Source of the DNA: an uncultured Lachnospiraceae bacterium
GTDB lineage: Bacteria > Bacillota > Clostridia > Lachnospirales > Lachnospiraceae
Assembly: GCA_902803305.1 (NCBI GenBank)
Contig: CADCPL010000207.1
Coordinates: 1 to 16,765, forward strand
Length of the DNA stretch: 16,765 nucleotides
Direction of reading: 5' to 3'
Shown: positions 7,481-14,640 of the stretch, one piece after another
How positions within the stretch are numbered: the stretch's first letter is position 1
Layout: every line of letters begins with the position of its first letter
Notes under the pieces: generated by a model
The model's database searches: none
What the model was told of the DNA's origin: nothing
What the model saw: the letters and a program-made list of their open reading frames with translations, nothing else
Program-made: the position numbers and the translations under genes

Positions 7481-8884
7481 ATGAGTAAAACCAGGAAAAA
7501 CGAACTGATCGCCTGCCTTGGCCTAATATTTGTCACGATCAACTGGGGGCTGAGCTTTGTGTTCATCAAGTCATCTCTTGACGTGATGCCGCCGCTTTAT
7601 ATGCTAGGGATCAGGTTTACCATAGGAGGGGCGTTGCTTGCCCTTATATTCATCAAGCGGCTGAGAGGATCCGACAGGCAACAGGTGATCCACGGAATAA
7701 TAATAGGTGTTCTTCTGTTTGTTGCGGAGGTTTTCCAAACATACGGTTGTAAATACACAACGGCCGGAAAGAATGCGTTTCTTACCACCATTTATGTGAT
7801 CCTTGTGCCTTTCCTGCATTTTCTTGTAAATAAGGTAAGGCCACGGCTTCGGTATATTGTTGCTGCGGTTGTGGGATTTACCGGTATCGGGCTCATATCG
7901 CTCACCGGACAGTTCGTTGTTCAACTCGGGGACCTGCTGACGCTTATAAGCGGCGTGATCTATGCTTTTCAGATCATCGCCATCGCAAGGTATGCAGAGC
8001 ATGACGACACGATCGTCCTTGTTATATGGGAATTTATCGTGACCGGAGTGCTGTCTCTTGTCTTTGCACCTGCGGCTTCGGGGCCTGCAACATCGGCCAT
8101 GTTCACGAACGGAACTGTCGGAAGCCTTATTTTCCTTATACTGTTCCCGACCATATTCGGATACGGACTTCAGACCGTATGTCAGAAATATGCACCTCCG
8201 GCCCCGGCGTCCATCATTATGGGAATGGAAGCGGTGATCGGCGCGATCGCATCGTATTTCATGCTCCAAGAGATAATGACGCCCAGGATGATAACCGGAT
8301 GTGTCATGATGGTCATAGCCATGCTCATGGTAGAGATAGATATCATAGGTTATTTTTATCCCGATGAATATATTGAGAATGCATATGTTATCGATTACGA
8401 GAAACTGTATGCCGAAGGTAAGAGGGCGATAATCTTCGATATTGACAATACACTTGTTATGCATGATCATCCCCCGAACGACAGGAGCATCGATCTGCTG
8501 AGCAGGCTGAGCGGCATGGGATTTAACATACTGTTCCTGTCCAATAACAAGGAAAAAAGGGTAAAGAGCTTTCGCGACGGAAGCGTTCCGGCCGCGATGT
8601 ATCTTCATAAAGCCGGCAAACCGGGTACAAAAGGTTACCGTCTTGCGATGGAGATGATGGGAAGCGATACGGATTCAACGGTCTTTATCGGAGATCAGCT
8701 GTTTACGGATATATGGGGCGCAAAAAGAGCCGGAATTTACAACATTTTGGTTAAACCGATCGATCCAAAAGAGGAGATACAGATAGTGCTCAAGAGAAAG
8801 CTCGAACGGATCGTTATTTCATCGTATGAAAGAAATGTTCCGAATAAACCTTGCCCTCATATGAAAAAAGAGTTGAATTATTGA
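7481..8884 (+). CDS. EamA/DMT-family transporter fused to a YqeG-like HAD phosphatase
   Basis: A 467-residue two-part protein. Residues 1 to about 290 form a ten-helix drug/metabolite transporter made of two EamA repeats (early signature NWGLSFVFIKSS, second repeat ending EIMTPRMITGCVMM), which usually exports metabolites. Residues 291-467 match a whole YqeG-type HAD-IIIA phosphatase: the family start FYPDEY, the nucleophile motif DIDNTL with Asp320 and Asp322, LSNNKEKRVK, Lys in KPGTKGY, and the magnesium motif GDQLFTD with Asp405 and Asp410. All catalytic residues are present, and the enzyme domain should face the cytoplasm. There is almost no linker between helix 10 and the phosphatase. 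The ATG at 7481 is chosen because the frame upstream lies in a terminator; it lacks a Shine-Dalgarno. The substrate of either half is unknown. efp follows after 71 bases. Confidence 0.88.
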   Translation: MSKTRKNELIACLGLIFVTINWGLSFVFIKSSLDVMPPLYMLGIRFTIGGALLALIFIKRLRGSDRQQVIHGIIIGVLLFVAEVFQTYGCKYTTAGKNAFLTTIYVILVPFLHFLVNKVRPRLRYIVAAVVGFTGIGLISLTGQFVVQLGDLLTLISGVIYAFQIIAIARYAEHDDTIVLVIWEFIVTGVLSLVFAPAASGPATSAMFTNGTVGSLIFLILFPTIFGYGLQTVCQKYAPPAPASIIMGMEAVIGAIASYFMLQEIMTPRMITGCVMMVIAMLMVEIDIIGYFYPDEYIENAYVIDYEKLYAEGKRAIIFDIDNTLVMHDHPPNDRSIDLLSRLSGMGFNILFLSNNKEKRVKSFRDGSVPAAMYLHKAGKPGTKGYRLAMEMMGSDTDSTVFIGDQLFTDIWGAKRAGIYNILVKPIDPKEEIQIVLKRKLERIVISSYERNVPNKPCPHMKKELNY

Positions 8885-8955
8885 AGATCGTAATGTAAAC
8901 TATTGAGGAATCTTTTTGCGGACAATCATATAGACAGTTTAAGGAGGAATATCGA

Positions 8956-9513
8956 ATGGTTTCAGCTGGTGATTTCAGAAACGGAATTACTGTTGAGATT
9001 GATAACCAAATCTTTCAGATTATCGAGTTTCAGCATGTTAAACCCGGAAAAGGCGCAGCCTTTGTAAGAACTAAACTTAAGAATATCGTTAACGGCGGTG
9101 TCGTGGAGAAATCTTTCCGTCCTACGGAGAAGTTCCCTCAGGCACGTATCGATAGAAAAGATATGCAGTATCTGTACAACGACGGAGATCTCTTTTATTT
9201 CATGGATAATGAGAATTATGAGCAGATCGCGCTTAATGCAGATACGGTAGGAGATGCTCTTAAATTCGTCAAGGAGAATGAGATGGTAAAGGTATGCGGA
9301 CATAACGGAAATGTGTTCGCTATTGAGCCGCCTCTGTTTGTGGAGCTTGAGATCACAGAGACCGAGCCCGGTTTCAAGGGAGACACCGCAACAGGTGCTA
9401 CCAAGCCCGCAACCGTTGAGACGGGAGCAAATGTTAACGTTCCACTGTTTGTAGAGATCGGTGACAAGATCAAGATCGATACAAGAACGGGAGAGTATCT
9501 TTCAAGAGTTTAG
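8956..9513 (+). CDS. efp: Translation elongation factor P
   Basis: EF-P binds ribosomes stalled on polyproline codons, between the P and E sites, and promotes peptide-bond formation. Length 185 residues, standard. The KOW-like N-terminal domain carries the modifiable loop KPGKGAAFVR with Lys32 at the tip, the position that is 5-aminopentanolylated in Bacillus. Two OB-fold domains follow, with the C-terminal signature GDKIKIDTRTGEYLSRV. The ATG at 8956 has an ideal AAGGAGGA (8941-8948) 7 bases upstream. The 71-base gap after the transporter-phosphatase gene shows no clear hairpin or consensus promoter, so read-through from upstream is possible. A terminator follows directly. Confidence 0.98.
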   Translation: MVSAGDFRNGITVEIDNQIFQIIEFQHVKPGKGAAFVRTKLKNIVNGGVVEKSFRPTEKFPQARIDRKDMQYLYNDGDLFYFMDNENYEQIALNADTVGDALKFVKENEMVKVCGHNGNVFAIEPPLFVELEITETEPGFKGDTATGATKPATVETGANVNVPLFVEIGDKIKIDTRTGEYLSRV

Positions 9514-9525
9514 AAGAAACAGAGA

Positions 9526-9550
9526 GGGCTGCGCATGCAGCCCTTTTTTT
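9526..9550 (+). terminator. Intrinsic terminator after efp
   Basis: GGGCTGC (9526-9532), loop GCAT, GCAGCCC (9537-9543), then seven T residues (9544-9550). Perfect 7-bp GC-rich stem starting 12 bases after the efp stop. Confidence 0.93.
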
Positions 9551-9572
9551 GTGTCCGTATATCCGTTTTCTG

Positions 9573-9587
9573 TGATCACTGTGATCA
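9573..9587. promoter_or_regulatory. 15-bp palindrome upstream of the DUF5688-like gene (possible operator)
   Basis: TGATCAC, a central T, and GTGATCA form a perfect inverted repeat. The site can also be read as two TGTGATCA copies spaced by 9 bases (9571 and 9580). It lies between the efp terminator and the ribosome binding site at 9597-9603. A weak -10-like TATATT overlaps the region just after it (9589-9594), but no good -35 pairs with it. Confidence 0.4.
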
Positions 9588-9608
9588 TTATATTTGAAGG
9601 AGAAGAAA

Positions 9609-10493
9609 ATGGAATATATGGATTTTTTGAACGCCGTCCGGGACTATATCAATGAGACCGCAAAAGACGTAAAGGTTACAGTCCACTCGTCGCAGAAGAA
9701 CAACGGCGTAATACTTTGCGGCCTGACGTTTTCCCAGGAGGGTTACAACGCCTCACCCACGATCTACATGGACAACTACTATGTGGATTATCTCGGGGGA
9801 AGCGATATATGCGAGATTGGGGACAGACTGCTGAACCTCTATCATGAGAATGATCTGGCCGTAAACCTGAACATGTCATTCTTTGATGATTTTGACAGTG
9901 TTTCGGGCAAACTGTTCATCAAACTCATAAATAAGCAAAAAAACGAGGCGTTTCTGTCCGAGGTGCCTTACGAACAGTTCCTGGATCTGGCCGTAACGGC
10001 GTATGTCCGTGTAAACGACAAAAAGATCGGCAGCGGCATAATAATGGTCAGAAACGATCACCTGAAGCACTGGGGAACAGACGCTGAAACCGTACTCTCG
10101 GTTGCGAGGAAGAACACACATGATCATGACGGATATAAACTGAGGCATATCGTTGACGTCATCACATCCTTTTCGGGAACCGATAACGCTCTGCTTGCAG
10201 ACAGATCGGATTTCCCGATGTATGTTGCCACGAATGAGCGTATGACAAACGGAGCGGCAGTCATGATAATGCCTGATAAGCTGAGTGAATTTGCGCAGGT
10301 CATCGGAGGTGACTATTATGTGATCCCGAGCTCGGTACATGAACTGATTCTTATCGGGAAACAACAGCAGAACAACACTCATGACATAGATGAGATGATA
10401 AGGCAGGTTAACGAGACACAGCTCGGGCCTGATGACATTCTTTCCGACCATGTGTACATGTATTCGAAAAGGGATGGAGTCTTGCTATTTTAA
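9609..10493 (+). CDS. DUF5688-like protein of unknown function
   Basis: A 294-residue soluble protein without signal peptide or membrane helix. I place it in the DUF5688 group from the general pattern: an N-terminal MDFLNAVRDYI helix with a valine-rich strand and NNG (about 20-37), a central acidic segment with NLYHEN, a region ending in an FLDLAVTAYVRV segment, and a late part with MYVATNERMTNGAAVMIMP, then DYYVIPSSVHELILI. Such proteins are common and often multicopy in Lachnospiraceae; their role is not known to me. The ATG at 9609 follows AAGGAGA (9597-9603) by 5 bases; the in-frame TTG at 9594 would overlap that site and is rejected. A palindrome lies upstream and the promoter of tRNA-Arg overlaps its 3' end. 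No terminator follows it. Confidence 0.83.
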   Translation: MEYMDFLNAVRDYINETAKDVKVTVHSSQKNNGVILCGLTFSQEGYNASPTIYMDNYYVDYLGGSDICEIGDRLLNLYHENDLAVNLNMSFFDDFDSVSGKLFIKLINKQKNEAFLSEVPYEQFLDLAVTAYVRVNDKKIGSGIIMVRNDHLKHWGTDAETVLSVARKNTHDHDGYKLRHIVDVITSFSGTDNALLADRSDFPMYVATNERMTNGAAVMIMPDKLSEFAQVIGGDYYVIPSSVHELILIGKQQQNNTHDIDEMIRQVNETQLGPDDILSDHVYMYSKRDGVLLF

Positions 10494-10510
10494 TGTTCGT
10501 ATGGTATAGT
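10482..10510 (+). promoter_or_regulatory. Extended -10 promoter for tRNA-Arg
   Basis: TTGCTA (10482-10487), a 17-bp spacer, and TATAGT (10505-10510) preceded by TGG, an extended -10. The -35 overlaps the last codons of the DUF5688-like gene. The start should fall near 10517, giving a leader of about 39 bases before the tRNA. Confidence 0.7.
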
Positions 10511-10524
10511 AAACTACGTGTGAA

Positions 10525-10553
10525 ATCGGGGTTTTGTACGTTTATGCCCCGAT
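10525..10553 (+). ncRNA. Hairpin in the 5' leader of pre-tRNA-Arg
   Basis: ATCGGGG (10525-10531) and CCCCGAT (10547-10553) form a perfect 7-bp stem around a 15-base loop, ending two bases before the tRNA. No T-tract follows, so it is not a terminator. It would be removed by RNase P together with the rest of the leader. Confidence 0.5.
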
Positions 10554-10555
10554 AT

Positions 10556-10628
10556 GCACTCGTAGCTCAGTGGATAGAGCAGCGGTTTCCGGTGCCGCGT
10601 GTCGGGGGTTCGAATCCTCTCGGGTGCA
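10556..10628 (+). tRNA. tRNA-Arg, anticodon CCG
   Basis: A complete 73-base cloverleaf. Acceptor GCACTCG pairs with CGGGTGC (one T-G wobble), with discriminator A at 10628. D-arm GCTC/GAGC. Anticodon stem GCGGT/GCCGC (last pair T-G) closes the loop TTCCGGT, with anticodon CCG at 10589-10591 reading CGG. Variable loop of 5 bases, and a T-arm with loop TTCGAAT. CCA is not encoded, so it must be added. It lies behind its own promoter and 50 bases before the SH3b gene, with no terminator between them. Confidence 0.96.
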
Positions 10629-10678
10629 GGTGCTTTGTCTTATGAGCCGAACAGATGATTAAAGGGGTTTTTGATTAA

Positions 10679-11878
10679 ATGGCAAGAAGAGGTTTTAAGG
10701 AATATCTGACCAGGAACTACCGCTATTTTATAATAGGCGGTCTGTTTGTTGTTCTTGTGGTCATTCTCATAGTTATATGGAGCAGGAGTTCTCACAACGA
10801 TAACAAGGATGAGGATAATGCATCCACCATTCCAGAGCTTGAGACAACAGTTGAAGTTCCCAAGGATAAATACGAAGAAAATGCATATGCGGACGTCAAT
10901 TCGCTTGTATCTTCATACCTTGGAGCCATGAGCACGGGAGATACGGAGACGATGGCATCACTCTCATCGTCACTTTCCGATGATATGAAGGCATTCTATG
11001 AGGCTCAGGCCAAGTATGTCGGCAACTATTCCAACTACAACGTATATACGAAGAAGGGACCTGCCGACAACTCATATTTCCTGCTCGCAACATATGATCT
11101 GGTGATCAACGGACAGACAACACCGCTTCCGGCGCTCATCTCGCTGTATGTGTGCAGGAATGATTCCGGAGCACTCTACATCAATTCGGAGAGCCTGTCT
11201 GCCGATGAAGAAGCTTATATACTCGAGCTTGTTGCCCAGAAGGATTTTGCCGATCTGATCAATAAGGTTGAGATGGATTACAATTCGGCCCTTGAAGATA
11301 ATGCGGCACTTGCATCAGCAGCAAATGCGCTGAAGGATGAGATCAACAAGGACGCACAGGAGATACTTGTTGCCAAGCAGCAGAAGGATCTTGAGGAAGC
11401 AGCCGAGGCTGAGGCTCAGGCGCAGGCTGAATCAATGGCAGCTTCTGCAAGTCAGGTAAAGTGTACGAGTGACAACGTCAATATCCGCGCATCTGCAAGC
11501 ACCGATGCCGAGAGTATCGGAAAGACGAAGACCGGAGATGTGTATACTAGATATGAGAAGATGGAGAACGGCTGGAGTAAGATCGATTACAACGGCAAGG
11601 AAGCTTATATCAAGAGTGAGTTCTTAGAGCCTGTTGAATCCGAGACGCAGTCCGAATCATCTGAGAGTACATCCGCTCCGGCATCCTCATTCAAGCCGGG
11701 TGACAAGATCACCGTCAAGGAGAATGTAAATGTCAGAAAGTCTGCAAGCGAGACCGGAGAAAAGATAGCTACCGCATACAGGGGAGAGCAGTTTGAACTG
11801 ATAGAACTGTCAAACGGATGGTGCAAGATCAAATACAAAGGTGAAGAGGCCTATGTAAAGGCTGACTATGTAGAGTAG
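10679..11878 (+). CDS. Membrane-anchored protein with two C-terminal SH3b domains
   Basis: A 399-residue protein probably displayed on the outer face of the membrane. A basic start (MARRGFKEYLTRNYR) precedes one transmembrane helix at about 17-34 with no cleavage site, so it acts as an anchor. A Ser/Asp-rich spacer follows, then a domain at about 68-170 (VNSLVSSYLGAMSTGDTETM to VCRNDSGALYINS) that resembles an NTF2-like fold, which is a guess. A charged, Ala/Glu/Gln-rich helical stretch at about 195-255 (probable coiled coil) leads to two bacterial SH3 domains at 260-317 and 343-399, each with a VN(I/V)R core and a closing KI(D/K)YxGxEAY(I/V)K. They are joined by a Ser/Glu-rich linker. SH3b modules often bind the cell wall. 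The ATG at 10679 has AAAGGGG (10661-10667) 11 bases upstream. It is probably co-transcribed with tRNA-Arg. Confidence 0.88.
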   Translation: MARRGFKEYLTRNYRYFIIGGLFVVLVVILIVIWSRSSHNDNKDEDNASTIPELETTVEVPKDKYEENAYADVNSLVSSYLGAMSTGDTETMASLSSSLSDDMKAFYEAQAKYVGNYSNYNVYTKKGPADNSYFLLATYDLVINGQTTPLPALISLYVCRNDSGALYINSESLSADEEAYILELVAQKDFADLINKVEMDYNSALEDNAALASAANALKDEINKDAQEILVAKQQKDLEEAAEAEAQAQAESMAASASQVKCTSDNVNIRASASTDAESIGKTKTGDVYTRYEKMENGWSKIDYNGKEAYIKSEFLEPVESETQSESSESTSAPASSFKPGDKITVKENVNVRKSASETGEKIATAYRGEQFELIELSNGWCKIKYKGEEAYVKADYVE

Positions 11879-11902
11879 GTTCTTTTACGATATAGTCTTA
11901 TT

Positions 11903-11938
11903 AAGCCCCGTAAACACAGGTTTATGGGGCTTTACTTT
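11903..11938 (+). terminator. Hairpin terminator after the SH3b gene
   Basis: A long stem of about 13-14 bp, AAGCCCCGTAAAC (11903-11915) with GTTTATGGGGCTT (11920-11932, one G-T pair), has a 4-base loop. The tail TTTACTTT is interrupted, so termination may be incomplete. It lies 24 bases after the stop. Confidence 0.75.
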
Positions 11939-11960
11939 AAAGAACAAAAGGAAGCGGAGT

Positions 11961-12689
11961 GTGAACGTGGCAACAAGGATAAACAAATATCTCGCGCAGG
12001 CGGGGATCTGCTCAAGACGTGAGGCGGACAGGCTCGTGGAATCGGGAGCGGTCCTCATAAACGGAAATACTGCAGTGAACGGATCGATGGTTTATCCGGA
12101 TGATGATGTCAGCGTGAAAGGCAGGAGGATATCGGGACCCGAGCGCAAAGCCTATCTTGCTTTTTACAAACCCGCAGGGATCGTGTGCACCGCCGAAAAG
12201 TCGGAAGAAAACAATATAATGGATTATATTGATTATCCCGTACGAGTGACATACTGCGGGAGGCTTGATAAGGACTCGGAGGGCCTTCTCATCCTCTCTA
12301 ATGACGGAGAGCTTATGCAGCAGCTGATGCGCTCCGCAAACGGTCATGAAAGAGAGTATCTCGTACGTGTCAATAAACCGCTGACGGACAGTTTTATCTC
12401 TTCAATGGAAAAAGGCGTGTTCCTGCCTGACCTGAATGTTACAACGAAGAAATGCAGGATCAGAAAGATATCTGATGTGACGTTTACGATAACTCTTACT
12501 CAGGGTCTCAACAGGCAGATAAGGAGAATGTGCCGTGCTTTTGATTATCATGTGAGGTTTCTGAAAAGAGTAAGGATAGAAAACATCCAGCTCGGAGATA
12601 TGGATCCGGGTGCGTACCGGGAGCTGGAAAAAGAGGAACTGGCGGAGCTGATAAGGAGAGTATATGGAAAAAGCCGCAAGAATCCGTGA
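11961..12689 (+). CDS. rluF: 23S rRNA pseudouridine synthase, RluF-like (RsuA family)
   Basis: Converts a specific uridine of 23S rRNA to pseudouridine. Length 242 residues. An N-terminal S4 RNA-binding domain (about 5-50; INKYLAQAGICSRREADRLV) is followed by the RsuA-type catalytic domain with GRLDKDSEGLL, in which Asp103 is the catalytic aspartate. Later the segments NGHEREYLVRVNKPL, VTTKKCRIRK and LTQGLNRQIRRMC follow the pattern of E. coli RluF (which modifies U2604) more closely than RluB, hence the symbol; the exact target base is not proven. The GTG at 11961 lies 6 bases after AAGGAAG (11948-11954). A second GTG at 11967 gives an N-terminus only two residues shorter and is a real alternative. 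It overlaps ligA by 26 bases. Confidence 0.9.
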   Translation: MNVATRINKYLAQAGICSRREADRLVESGAVLINGNTAVNGSMVYPDDDVSVKGRRISGPERKAYLAFYKPAGIVCTAEKSEENNIMDYIDYPVRVTYCGRLDKDSEGLLILSNDGELMQQLMRSANGHEREYLVRVNKPLTDSFISSMEKGVFLPDLNVTTKKCRIRKISDVTFTITLTQGLNRQIRRMCRAFDYHVRFLKRVRIENIQLGDMDPGAYRELEKEELAELIRRVYGKSRKNP

Positions 12690-14622
12690 ACTTGTCAAGA
12701 TCCTGAATGAAGCCTCCAGAGCCTATTATGCCGAAGATGTCGAGATCATGAGCAACTTCGAGTATGACCGGCTGTATGATGAACTCGTAAGTCTTGAATC
12801 AGAAACGGGTATAGTGCTTGCTAACAGTCCCACGGTGAGCGTAGGTTACGAATCGGTCGATGAACTTCCGAAGGAGCGTCATGCATCGCCGATGCTCTCG
12901 CTTGATAAGACAAAAGACCGCGAGGCTCTTCGCGACTGGCTCGGAGACAATGAAGCACTTCTGTCGTGGAAGCTTGACGGACTGACCATAGTACTGACCT
13001 ATGAAAACGGACGACTTGAAAAAGCCGTAACCCGCGGAAACGGTGAAGTAGGTGAGGTCGTGACCGCAAATGCCAGAACCTTTGAAAACCTGCCTTCCGT
13101 GATACCTTATGAAGGACGGCTTGTGCTTCGCGGTGAGGCAGTGATAGGATATTCCGATTTTGAAAAGATAAATGCCACTATAGCAGAAGCAGACGGTAAG
13201 TATAAGAACCCGAGAAATCTGTGCTCCGGTTCGGTAAGGCAGTTAAACAGTCAGGTAACCGCACAGCGTCATGTTCAGTTTTATGCGTTCAGCCTTGTTG
13301 ATGCCGCCGGAGTTGATTTCGGCAATAAAAGAAGCGCGCAGTTTGAGTTTCTGGCCAGGCAGGGATTCTCGGTCGTAGAGTACCATGCGGTGAATGCTGA
13401 CAGCATTCTGGAGCGAATAGAGTATTTTGCAAGGACTATAGAAAAGAACGATATCCCGTCCGACGGCCTTGTGCTTACGCTCAATGATCTTGAGTATGCA
13501 AGGAGCCTCGGCAGGACCGCAAAGTTCCCGCGTGATTCGATCGCCTTTAAGTGGGCGGATGAGATAAGGGAAACAACACTTCGCGAAATGGAATGGAGTC
13601 CGTCAAGAACGGGCCTGATCAATCCGGTAGCGATATTCGATCCGGTCGAACTTGAGGGTACGACTGTAAGTCGGGCAAGCGTACACAACGTCAGCATGGT
13701 AGAATCGCTCGCACTCGGGATCGGAGACAAGATCACGGTATACAAGGCGAATATGATAATACCGCAGATCGCCGAGAACCTTACAAAGAGCGGTAAACTT
13801 GAGATCCCGAGGGTATGTCCCGCGTGCGGTCTGCAAACAAAGATCGTAAACGATAACGGTACCAAGACTCTCATGTGTCCGAACAAGGGCTGCAGCGCCA
13901 AGATGATCAAGAGCTTTACTCTGTTTGTAAGCCGCGATGCGATGCAGATAGACGGGATGAGTGAAGCAACGCTTGAGAAATTTGCGGGCAAGGGGATGAT
14001 CCGCGAATTCGCCGACATATACAAGCTTGACCGATATAAGGATGAGATATGCGCCATGGAAGGCTTTGGGGAAAAATCATACGAAAACCTCATCGAAAGC
14101 ATTGACAGGAGCCGCAACACCACACTTCCGAGACTCATTTACAGCCTTGGCATCCCCGGTGTTGGTTCTTCAAATGCAAAGCTGCTGTGCAGATACTTCG
14201 GCAATGATCTTGATGCGATAAGGAATGCGGATGTTGAGACTCTCTCGGCCATTGAAGGTATAGGGTCTGTGATCGCGGGAAGCATAGCGGAGTATTTTGC
14301 AAACAGTAACAATAACCGGATCGTTGATGATCTTATTGAATGCATCAATATAGAAAAGCCGGAGGAATCGGGTGATTCATCCGCACTAGGCGGTATGACT
14401 TTTGTTATAACGGGTTCGCTTGAAAGGTTTTCAAACCGCAGCGAGCTAAAAGAACTGATAGAAAACAAGGGCGGCAAGGTTGCCGGTTCCGTCAGTCGGA
14501 ATACCACCTGCCTCATCAATAATGATATTAATTCCGGTTCATCCAAGAATAAAACGGCCCGCGAGCTCGGCGTCAGGATAATGTCCGAAGCCGAGTTCAT
14601 AAAAGAATACCTTGAGGGCTGA
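12664..14622 (+). CDS. ligA: NAD-dependent DNA ligase, divergent LigA
   Basis: Joins nicked DNA using NAD+. Length 652 residues, normal. Domains in order: the NAD-specific Ia region with YYAEDVEIMSNFEYDRLYDE (20-39), adenylation domain with nucleophile Lys103 in KLDG, an OB fold (about 310-375), a four-cysteine zinc finger (Cys385, Cys388, Cys405, Cys410), helix-hairpin-helix repeats (about 425-565) and a BRCT domain (about 576-652). Some conserved sites are altered: TRGNG with Asn126 replaces TRGDG, SWKLDG has Ser101 where E. coli LigA has Glu113, and MSNFEYD replaces the usual ISDxEYD. It looks like a distinct Lachnospiraceae-type LigA, still plausibly active. The ATG at 12664 has AAGGAG (12653-12658) 5 bases upstream and lies within the end of rluF, implying translational coupling. 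Confidence 0.93.
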   Translation: MEKAARIRELVKILNEASRAYYAEDVEIMSNFEYDRLYDELVSLESETGIVLANSPTVSVGYESVDELPKERHASPMLSLDKTKDREALRDWLGDNEALLSWKLDGLTIVLTYENGRLEKAVTRGNGEVGEVVTANARTFENLPSVIPYEGRLVLRGEAVIGYSDFEKINATIAEADGKYKNPRNLCSGSVRQLNSQVTAQRHVQFYAFSLVDAAGVDFGNKRSAQFEFLARQGFSVVEYHAVNADSILERIEYFARTIEKNDIPSDGLVLTLNDLEYARSLGRTAKFPRDSIAFKWADEIRETTLREMEWSPSRTGLINPVAIFDPVELEGTTVSRASVHNVSMVESLALGIGDKITVYKANMIIPQIAENLTKSGKLEIPRVCPACGLQTKIVNDNGTKTLMCPNKGCSAKMIKSFTLFVSRDAMQIDGMSEATLEKFAGKGMIREFADIYKLDRYKDEICAMEGFGEKSYENLIESIDRSRNTTLPRLIYSLGIPGVGSSNAKLLCRYFGNDLDAIRNADVETLSAIEGIGSVIAGSIAEYFANSNNNRIVDDLIECINIEKPEESGDSSALGGMTFVITGSLERFSNRSELKELIENKGGKVAGSVSRNTTCLINNDINSGSSKNKTARELGVRIMSEAEFIKEYLEG

Positions 14623-14640
14623 TATATAAGGAGACGTTAA

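Noticed and set aside
7604..8608. A 334-codon open frame on the minus strand opposite the transporter-phosphatase gene
   Set aside because: It mirrors the coding strand of a clearly recognised protein, is rich in His, Arg and Tyr in a non-protein-like way, and has no ribosome site. It is a shadow frame.
8885..8955. Promoter for efp (TTGAGG near 8900 or TTTTTGCGG near 8915)
   Set aside because: No -10 with at least five matches at 16-18 bp spacing; the best option, TATAGA, needs a spacer of about 20 bp.
13281..14138. A 285-codon minus-strand open frame opposite ligA
   Set aside because: Low-complexity Ser/Leu/Ile composition, typical of antisense to a conserved gene, with no initiation signals.
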